From Edaphochlamys debaryana (Eukaryota; Chlorophyta; Chlorophyceae; Chlamydomonadales), in assembly GCA_016858145.1 (NCBI GenBank), contig JAEHOE010000007.1:1550001-1614000 (forward strand): a stretch of 64,000 nt of DNA, read 5' to 3'. Position 1 is the first letter of the stretch. Each line of letters opens with the position of its first letter. This document shows positions 55,601 to 64,000 of the stretch, in pieces. A model generated the notes under the pieces. It searched no databases and was not told where the DNA came from. It saw only the letters and a program-made list of their open reading frames with translations. Position numbers and translations under genes: made by a program.

Positions 55601-58055
55601 AACAGTTGCCGCCCATAGCCCCTTCCATGGTCTGCCAACGGGCTCCCTGCCCCCTGCCCCACGCCACCCACCAGCGGCTCCAAGAAGCCGGCTCCGATGG
55701 GTGGGTCCACGGTGGTGTTGCGGGCGGGGGCGCCCGTGTAGAGGGGCGTGATCTGCGGGCCATGCGGCCAGCACAGCCATGGGCGTGACCTGGCTGCATG
55801 GGGAGCGACACATGCATGTGCTCCCCCCTCCGGCCGCCCAACCCCTCCCCAAGCACAAACAGGCCCCAGCCTCTGCCCCGCTAGGCTGTGGGCGGTGTGT
55901 AGCTCAGTCCGTGCCTTGCTCGACCTCAAAAGGGCCCCCCACCCCCACCTCGAAGGGGTAGAACATGCGGGCCGTCTCGGCGCGCAGAATGGAACCCATT
56001 ACAATGGGGTAGGCGCTGGGGGCAGCATCAGGGGACACACACACGTGGGGGTGCGGGGCGCATGAGCAGGGAACACACGATGGCGGATCGGATCGGCAAG
56101 CGAGGCCTGCTGCGCGCGGTAGCGCTGGACCTGTTGACGTCCACTCACTCGGCACCGCCCCCCGCTCACCCACCGGTCCGGTGTGGCCATGGCTGCGTAG
56201 AGGGGCACCCCCGGGTAGGCGGCGGCCAGGCGGGTGGCCACCTCGCCCCGCGTGCCCAGGGCCGTGATGGACGAATTCTGGGGAGGACGGGCACAGACGG
56301 TTGCGCGCGGGAGCGGGTGGGGGGCACGGGCGCAGCATGGGGAGCCAGCGGCCGGGAGGGAGGGAGGGAGCACGGGGTAGCGAGGCGGACAGGGGTGGGG
56401 GTGGGAAGCAGGGGGGGCGAGCTAGCTCGGAAGATGAGGACGAGGAGTGGCACGGCGGTGGCAGGGGGATTGACGGCACGGGCCTGACATCCCTATGCCC
56501 CGCCCCCACCCACCTGCAGCCCCAGTCCGTAGGGGTCCAGGAAGGCCCCCGTGATGGCCGAGGTCCAGCCGCTGAAGGAGTCGCGGCCGGGGGTGACTGC
56601 GTGCGGGGTCGAACAGGGCGGTCAAGACTTGAAGCACACCTCAGGGACTGCTTAAACACGGACCCAGTGCGCACGATATTGGTCTCCCTCGAGGGATAGC
56701 ACTGCAATTGGGGTCTTCAAACCTTCCACCATTTTTTTGCCGCAAACCAAGTCCCCTTCCACCCAAGCCGCAGGCCACCCACAGAGGTCCGCCAGAACGC
56801 CCTTCACGGCGTCAGCAATGATGCTCTTGGCCGCCAGCGTGTCCCCCCAGGACCCCCCCGGCAGCAGGGAGGGTGAGGCCAGGGCGTCCCGGTTCAGGGC
56901 GGCGGGGGGCGCGTAGGGCCCTAGGAAGGCACCCACGGGGTACTGGAGGAGGAGGAAGGAAGAGGCGGACTTGAGGCATGGGGCAGATATGGAGCTGTGT
57001 AATGCCGCTCGCTGTGTCTGGCGTTGCGGCTGCTTGACCCGCTCCTCTCTCTCACTTCGCCTAGTTGGATCCTTAACTACCGGCTCCGACAGCGCCGTGA
57101 GGGCGTTGTGGTCGGGCCCCTGGCGCCCAGCCCGGCGGCCCTCCATCCAGTCTCTCGTCTCTCGTGCCCTGCTTCCCCGCCTCACCCCTCCGTACGACAG
57201 CGCTCCGTTGAACCAGCTGCCCCCCGAGTTGGATGCGATGTAGCGGAGGTGGGGCAGCACACCCAGCTGGGGGGCAGGGGGAGGGAGGGGGGGCGTCCGG
57301 AGAGGAGGGTTTGACAAGCCCGTACTCGACTCGGCCCCTTGCCCCCGGAGCCTGCAGCCGGCTTCCTTCCAGTCTCAAGTCCCAACCCCCTCTCCCCTTT
57401 CTCCTCCCCTCCCCCTCCCCCTCCCCCTCCCATCTCCCCCCCAGCCCCCTCACCACGTGCAACGCCCGCACCCATCCCAGCGCTAGGGTAGCTGCCCGGT
57501 AGCCGCCCCCGCTCAGAGCCAGGCCGATGTTGGGGCGGGCCTGCAGGCAGGCAGGGGCCGTGGGGTCAAGGAGCGGACGGCGGACCAACCAAGAGAGCGC
57601 TCCCTAGTCTCTGTCCTGCGCGACACCACACTGCACCACCCGACCGCCCAGCCAGCCTCCCGTCCCCCTTCCATGCCCACCCCCCTCCGCCTTCCCCCAG
57701 CACTGCCCCCCACCTGCAGTGCCGGTATGCCCCAGGGCCCCTCCGGGTCCAGCTCGGGGAACACGAAGCCGGGCTGGTCGGAGCCGGACCACACGAACAC
57801 GCGGGCGGGGTCGGACGGGTCAAAGACCTGGACGTCGAATGAAGTGGGGGAACCGGTCAAGGGGGAAGAGGCGTCTCAGCGGGGTGCAGGCGCCGGCCGG
57901 CGCGCCTCCCCTTCGCGAGCCCCACCCACCGCCGCATTGCAGGCGCCCGGGAGGCAAGCCGCCAGCGCCAATGCCAGCGCCAGCGCCCGCGGTAGCGTCG
58001 AGAGGCTGCGGCTGCAACGAGGTGCGCGCGCCGCAGCGCAGCCGCGGACCCGCAT
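52655..58055 (-). CDS. Secreted phospholipase B / lysophospholipase-like protein, copy A
   Basis: Eighteen exons: 58055-57930, 57827-57714, 57540-57454, 57266-57186, 56942-56783, 56596-56514, 56277-56174, 56015-55949, 55752-55672, 55479-55420, 55264-55187, 55014-54953, 54808-54648, 54514-54399, 54249-54085, 53790-53717, 53515-53465, 53249-52655; 754 aa. The sequence starts with a signal peptide (Leu/Ala core, cleavage near GACNA). The core resembles the fungal PLB/cPLA2 catalytic fold. LALSGGGYRAA (~88-97) matches the SGGGxRA oxyanion/Arg motif. SNSGGSW (121-127) carries the likely nucleophile S123. FADGAGADN (380-388) carries the probable partner Asp D382. Expected reaction: release of fatty acids from phospholipids or lysophospholipids. 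Many N-x-S/T sites fit a secreted glycoprotein. A ~180-residue low-complexity tail follows the conserved end. Intron 16 uses a GC donor. The gene is head-to-head with copy B. Confidence 0.85.
53600..53655. repeat. CTCCCA hexamer microsatellite in intron 16 of phospholipase copy A
   Basis: Consecutive CTCCCA units lie within the intron 53516-53716. The matching intron of copy B does not show the run, so it arose or was lost after duplication. Confidence 0.75.
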
Positions 58056-59572
58056 TGCGTCTCCCTCGCTGGGGCAGCCGAGGTCAGCGCTTCAGGCCCT
58101 GATGCTGTGTGGTGCGTCCGGGTCCTGAGACTGTGGCGTTCGGGTAGCCGTGAGGCAGAAGGCATCGCGCGAGGCGGCGGCGGGGGCCGGTGGGTCTGAC
58201 GTAATTTCCGGCGGCGCGGGCCGCATGCGCATAATACGCATCTCCCTCCCAGCTTCCTACACGTGTGGGCACCACCATGATGCCTCCCGGAGGCTTCAGC
58301 GGGGTACGAGGGGTAGATAGGGGGAGCAGCGAGGGGTAAATGCGGGAGTGGGGAGCGGGGCAGGAGGTGGGCACCACGAACCAACTGCGGGGCAGCAGGC
58401 GGGGGGCCAACCAGCCCTGTGTCCTACCTGTGCTGCCGTGGCCGCGGCCATGTTGGCACGACCCATATGAAAGAACGGGAAGACGCCCGAAGGTTGGCGC
58501 TGTGTGCCGCGTTGTTCAAGGGGTCTGGCAGCCGACGGCCTGCTGAGCATTGAGGGCGCCGGCCGGCGCTGGCAGAGCTTGGACAACAGTGACGGCAGTG
58601 CCCAAGAGGTTGCAGCGAGCCTCGAGAGAGCTGGGGCGGAGGCTTGAGCAGCCCCATCAGGGGCTCTGCCAAGCTCAGGCAGCTGCCGGGGAGGGGGACG
58701 CAGGGGACGGCCAGGGGGGAGAGCGGGCACGGGCTACTACGTCACGGCGGGGCCGTGTGGACTTGAACGGAGCGATGCCGGCTGCGAGAACTGCACCAAT
58801 TGTAGCTGCTGGCCTGGTCGCTGAGCGTCTGTCGCGGCGTGCTGCCAAACTCAGCCCCGTTGCATTGCATGGCGCGGGGGGGGTGTGCGGGGCCGTCCAC
58901 ACGCCGCGTTGAAGCCGCCAAGCCTCTAACTGCCGTTTGTGACAGGCTGCTGGTGTTGCTGGTGTGATCGGCTTTGGCGGGCCGACGAAATGTGAAGGGC
59001 CTTGCAATTTTGACCGCTGGTTCAATGAATCCCCCGTAACCGGGCAGTCTCTCCATTTGTATCTATCATCATAAAGGTATGAGGCTTCCGATTGCCGCCG
59101 AACTAGCTTGCCACGTATTACGTACGATGCAGGAGCCCCTGTTTCTTTCAATAACTCGACCTACCAAGCGACGTGTGCGTTTACTATCGGCAGTAGGGCG
59201 GGGCTGCGCTGGCCCTGGACGCGCCCGCGCATCTGGACCTGGTCACGTGACGGATACGGAGAGCTGTACACGGACGGAAAGGGCGCGGGCGGGGCGCCCA
59301 AGGGGTCGATAAATGGCCAGGGAGCACCTCGCGTATGCATACATACGCATGAATAGCTAGGCACGCAGGCACACATAACTCTTCCGGCACGCCAACCCCC
59401 GCCCTCGACGCCACCCTCCCCCCCGACAAAAATAGAACACCCCCCGCCGGTCGCTTCTCTCCTGCAGACCAGGGCGCTAGCCACGACTGAAGGAAGCGGC
59501 TTACCCACGCAAACGCGAGTTGACTAGTCCGCTTTTGGTCGCGGGGGGCGAAGTCGCAACCTGGTTGGAGCG
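58056..59572. promoter_or_regulatory. Bidirectional promoter region of the phospholipase pair
   Basis: About 1.5 kb separates the two divergent start codons and must contain both promoters. It includes A/T-richer patches (for example around 59056-59075 and 59306-59350) that could hold core promoter elements. It is not a clear palindrome, so the inverted duplication does not extend through it. No specific site can be named. Confidence 0.5.
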
Positions 59573-62500
59573 ATGGCGATTTCCCACGACGAGGGTGTTT
59601 CAGTGGCCTCAGAGCCTGTGACAGTACCTTCACCTAAGCCCACTTGCAATAGCGACAACAACGACATCGAAACCGGCCTCAACGCCCTTGGCGACGGCCC
59701 GCTGGCCCCAGACCGGCTGTACCGACCGACGGAGTGCAGGCGGCGCCGCGTCGACGGTGTTCTCGCGCTGGCGGTATTCCTCGGCGCGGCAGCACTCACG
59801 ACCTGGTACATGCTGAATGTGAGCCCCGCAACGCCCGGTGTCGGCCGCGCGCTGTTGGTCTGCCGCACGGGCACCCGCCTCTTCTCTGTTCACGACACAC
59901 GCACAAAACCCTCCGACCAAGGACGCGTTCGCCTCGGCTGTCGGGAATGTATCGCAACGCTGATGACCTCGCTCGTCTGACTTATACTATTGAACGCTTT
60001 CCTACAGGTGTACAGCCCTTCCGACCCCGCCCGCGTGTTCGTGTGGTCCGGCTCCGACCAGCCCGGCTTCGTGTTCCCCGAGCTGGACCCGGAGGGGCCC
60101 TGGGGCATACCGGCGCTGCAGGTGGGGGGCACTGCTGGGGAAGGGGGGAGCGGAAGGGGAAGCGGAAGGAGAAGCGCGGGAGGGAGAGGGGGGCGGGGGA
60201 GTGCGAACATGAGGGGGGCAGGAGGCTGGCTGGGCGGTCGGGCGGTGCAGTGTGGTGTCGCGCAGGACAGAGACTAGGGAGCGCTCTCTTGGTTGGTCCG
60301 CCGTCCGCTCCTTGACCCCACGGCCCCTGCCTGCCCGCAGGCCCGCCCCAACATCGGCCTGGCTCTGAGCGGGGGCGGCTACCGGGCAGCTACCCTGGCG
60401 CTGGGATGGGTGCGGGCGTTGCACGTGGTGAGGGGGGCTGGGGGGGGGGGGGGGGAGGGGGCGGGGGGGAGAAAGGGGAGAGGGGATTGGGACTTGAGAC
60501 TGGAAAGAAGTCGGCAACAGGCTCCGAGGGCAAGGGGCCGCCGAGTCAAGTACGGGCTTGTCAAGCCCTTCTCTCCGAACGCCCCCCCTCCCTCCCCCTG
60601 CCCCCCAGCTGGGTGTGCTGCCCCACCTCCGCTACATCGCATCCAACTCGGGGGGCAGCTGGTTCAACGGAGCGCTGTCGTACGGAGGGGTGAGGTCGGG
60701 GGACGAGGGACGAGGGACTGGGTGGAGGGCCGCAGGGCTGGGCGCTAAGGGCCCGTCCACAGAGAGAGGGAAAGAGGCGGGCCGTTTGAAAGACGCAGCG
60801 GCACCGCCAGACACGCCCGTGAAACGGTGAACGGCAATCGGCAGTGACATGTTTACCCCACGCCTCACGCCTCCTCTTGCCCCTTCCCCCTGCCCCCCAG
60901 TACCCCGTGGGTGCCTTCCTAGGGCCCTACGCGCCCCCCGCCGCCCTGAACCGTGATGCCCTAGCCTCGTCCTCCCTGCTGCCGGCCGGGTCCTGGGGGG
61001 ACACTGTTGCGGCAAAGAGCATCATCCCTGACGCAGTGAAAGACATCATTGGCGACTTGTGTGAGTCGTGGGGGCGGGGTGCGGGCGGTTCGGGGATGCA
61101 CGACGCCCATGGCATGGGGAGGGTATGCAGTGAGGGGGTGAGTGTTGCGCTCGCAAGCTGTCGCCACACACCGTCCTCGCCTACCTGACGATCGGCATGG
61201 TCGTTCTCTTTCCATCTGCCCCCCCCCAGTCGCACCCAGCCATGAGTCCGTGGGCGGCTGGACGCACTCGATCACGGAGAACTTCCTCCGCCCCTACGGC
61301 CTGGGACTGCAGGTGGGGGGTGGGGCTGCTGTGCGTGTGCTGTGCAGGACAGAAGGGAACTCGAGCCATCTACGGTACCTTTATTTGTCCTGTTGCCCAA
61401 GTCTTTTGCTGTGCTTGATTGGCGCCTCACAACCTCACGCACACGACCCTCACCCTTTTGCTTCCTGTGCAGAATTCGTCCATCACGGCCCTGGGCACGC
61501 GGGGCGAGGTGGCCACCCGCCTGGCCGCCGCCTACCCGGGGGTGCCCCTCTACGCAGCCATGGCCACACCGGACCGGTGGGTGTGAGGCAGCAGGTCAAA
61601 GCCTGGGAGGGTCATCAGCAACTAGGAGCTCTAGCTGGGGTAATCCCCACTGGAGAGCCCCTCACGCTTGAAGCTTGCACCCAGGCCGCCACGCCCATCA
61701 TCAACGACCCTGTTCCTCACCCCCCCACCCGTCCCCCCTTTCCCCCCCCCCAGCGCCTACCCCATCGTGCTCGGGTCCATCATGGATGTGAACACCGACC
61801 GCGTGTTCTATCCCTTTGAGGTGAGCCGAGGCATCCCACGCATGGGGGGACATACCAGTACCGCCCACAGCAAGGCTCGCGCGCCGCCCGCTGAGGGTGC
61901 CTGACGCTTCCCCCTTCCATCCACCCACGTGTCGGTCGCCCGCAGATCACGCCCCTCTACGCCGGAGCGCCCGCCCGCTTCCCCGGCCTGGACCCACCCA
62001 TCGGAGCCGGCTTTCTGGAGCCGCTGGTGGGTAGTGCACGGCGTGGGCGCAAGATCTCAAAATGGTGCAAAGGCGCATGTGCTGATCGCCGAACTCCGAA
62101 CCACGGGTGCAGGGCTTCAACAGCCCCGCGCCCAGCAACCCCCCGCGAGGGGCGCCAGCCGTGGGCCTGCAGGTGGGTGGCCGTGGTGAGGGCGGGGCTC
62201 CACCAGCAGGCTTCCTGCACGAGGCCTGTCGATGCCCGGCTCACCAACCCCCATCCACCAGCTGCTCCCACTCGTCTCCTTCGCTCCGCTCCGCCTGCAG
62301 GGCGCCGTCAATGTGACCCCCGAGCGCCTGGTCCCCCTTGCCACCTACCTGGGCATCTCCTCCTCCTTCGTGGCGCAGGGGCTGCGGCCCGCCAGCAGCA
62401 GCGGCTTCACGCTCACGGGCACGGAGCGGCTGCAGTACTGGTGAGCCTCACCCCCGAGGGGGGGATAGAGAATTAGGTCGGGGTTCGTTCTTGTGTGGGA

Positions 62501-64000
62501 ACTTGCCAGATAGCCGTGCCGGCGGCCCCTGGTCCCCAAAGCTTCCTCGTTTTATGATCCAGTTGGTTCCGGGCCCCATTCTGGCCACGCTCCTCAGGAA
62601 CACGCTCGACTACAAGGGCGCCCGGCTCTCCTTCGCGGATGGAGGCGGCGCGGATAATCTGGCCGTCGCACCCCTGCTCCGGCGGCGCGTGAAGCACGTG
62701 GTGGTGGCTGTGGCCGCATGCACCTCGGCGGACGTGGCAGCCGCAGACTGGGCCGTGGGTGAGCCTGGCTCCAGCCGGGAGGGAGGCCGTACGTCCGTCG
62801 ACCCGGGCAGAACGTGCGCCTTGACATGGGGCCCCTGGTCGATGAGGCCCTCCACATCATGCCTCCCAACCCCTGCCCTGTCCTCTGCTCCCCTGCCGTA
62901 CAGCCCAGTACGACGTGGCGGGCCTTTTCGGTGCCGTACCGCTCAACGCCACGCAGTACGAGGGTTTCAAGGAGGGCATCACGGGCGTGCAGCCCGACGT
63001 GTGGAACAGGGCGCTCCAGGTGTGTACGGCAGGCTCGGCTGCCCACACAGCATGCCCATGCACGTGCTCTTGTGTCCATGCCACTCCGGGCGGTGACGCG
63101 CCATCCTCTCTCTCTCTCTGCCGCCTGCCCGGCATTCCGCCACGTGTGTCCCTCCCTGACTTGTGCCTGCCCTTGCAACCCGCTCAGGTGTTCCCACGAG
63201 AGGGCTTCGATGAGCTCTACGCGGCCCTCCAGGAGCGCCTGCGTGAAGGGCGGCCCGCGGTGCACCGCGCCTCTTACACAGTGCTCGACAACCCAGGGCA
63301 GGCCATCCAGGGAGGGTGGAGCGTGGACGTGCTGTGGGTCATTAACATGAAGGTGGGTCCGTTGTTAGGGGCCGTGCCTGGCGGGTTTGTTCAGGATGGC
63401 CGTAGTGGGCTCGGATGACATGGGACAGGATCACCAGGCCCGCTCGGCCTTACCTGCTTGGCCTTGCATGACCGGTTGCCCTCATCTTGCATGCAGGTGG
63501 ATGCGTGGGAGGAGCAGCTGCCGGACGACACACGGGACTTCCTGAAGCACGTGCGCAACGAAGCGGGCAGGTGGGCGAGGGCGGGCAGCGGGGACCACTT
63601 GTTCTGGGCGCAGCGCCTGGGGACCTGCCGTACGCGCCGCCAGGGCCGCCCCCACTGACCCCCTCTCCCGCTGACCCCACCCCCTGCCACCCGCAGCGAC
63701 ATGCGGCACTACCCCTACATCAACCTGTACAACACCTACTACTCCAGGTTCGTGAGCAGCCCGGGGTACGGGGCCCCAGCGCCGCTGGGCTTGTGCCCAA
63801 ACAGCACCAGGCACCTTCTCGGCTCCCACGCACGCACCTACCCTGACGCCGCCGGCCCCAACCCGCGCCCTGCCTTCCTTCTTCCCCTCGCTCACTCTGC
63901 CCTGCCCTCTCAGGGAGCTGGTGACGCTCATGAGCCAGCAGGCCTCGTGGACCACCCTACAGGCCGCTCCAGAGCTGAGGGACATGCTGGCGCAGGCGGC
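59573..64000 (+). CDS. Membrane-anchored phospholipase B / lysophospholipase-like protein, copy B (truncated by window end)
   Basis: Exons seen: 59573-59818, 60008-60121, 60341-60427, 60609-60689, 60901-61060, 61230-61312, 61473-61576, 61754-61820, 61946-62026, 62113-62172, 62301-62440, 62598-62758, 62904-63019, 63188-63352, 63497-63570, 63697-63747, 63914->64000. From exon 2 on, it matches copy A exon for exon with equal lengths, except that A's exons 11 and 12 are one exon here (78+62 = 140 nt). The motifs are intact: SGGGYRA, SNSGGSW (nucleophile S163) and FADGGGADN (D422). The first exon is unrelated to A's: 59 hydrophilic residues, then RRRR and a single hydrophobic helix (LALAVFLGAAALTTWYML), which predicts an N-terminal signal anchor with the enzyme on the lumenal or outer side. 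The 3' end, corresponding to A's long tail, is beyond the window. Confidence 0.85.

Overview
The window looks like nuclear DNA of a chlorophycean green alga, most likely a Chlamydomonas/volvocine relative. The evidence is very GC-rich sequence, genes split into many short exons with GC-rich introns of roughly 90-760 bp and Chlamydomonas-like donors (G|GTGAG, G|GTGCG), TGTAA polyadenylation motifs, Ala/Gly/Ser/Pro-rich low-complexity tails, a volvocine-style cellulase with a Ser-Pro linker, and a chlorophyll-binding-type membrane domain. All gene models were built by hand by matching splice sites, reading phase and protein-family motifs. Every internal junction was checked for phase, but none is supported by RNA data here. 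Residue numbers refer to these models.

Layout, left to right: (1) 16-5233 (+) CDKL-type protein kinase with an ~800-residue disordered tail; (2) 7908-13607 (-) secreted GH9 endoglucanase with a (SP)n linker and Cys-rich C-terminal repeats; (3) 14559-19294 (-) flavin-containing monooxygenase; (4) 20523-26030 (+) three-RRM hnRNP Q/R-like RNA-binding protein with an RGG/YGG tail; (5) 27367-33887 (-) ABCG half-transporter; (6) 34136-36516 (+) coiled-coil protein; (7) 37605-39418 (+) UDP-xylose synthase; (8) 40416-42869 (+) IQ-motif protein; (9) 44308-48925 (-) BAR-like/PH-domain protein; (10) 49559-52200 (-) protein with a C-terminal three-helix ELIP/LHC-like domain behind a 639-residue disordered region; (11) 52655-58055 (-) and (12) 59573->64000 (+), a head-to-head pair of phospholipase B-like paralogs, the second cut by the window end.

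These are ordinary, individually regulated eukaryotic genes; no operon-like pathway cluster is evident. UDP-xylose synthase (glycan precursor supply) and the GH9 enzyme (beta-glucan hydrolysis) could both serve the extracellular matrix, but they lie 24 kb apart and nothing shows co-regulation. Divergent pairs that could share promoters are 3/4, 5/6 (248 bp apart) and 11/12 (1.5 kb apart).

The most interesting material is the inverted phospholipase pair, which shows a mosaic of identical and diverged exons, an intron present in only one copy, a GC donor facing a GT donor, and unrelated first exons that predict different membrane topology. Next come the ELIP-like domain on a giant N-terminal extension, the repeated CxxC...WxC module of the cellulase, two long intronic hairpins in the hnRNP gene, and copies of exon edges inside introns of the ABCG gene. 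No rRNA, tRNA, CRISPR array or autonomous transposon was recognised.
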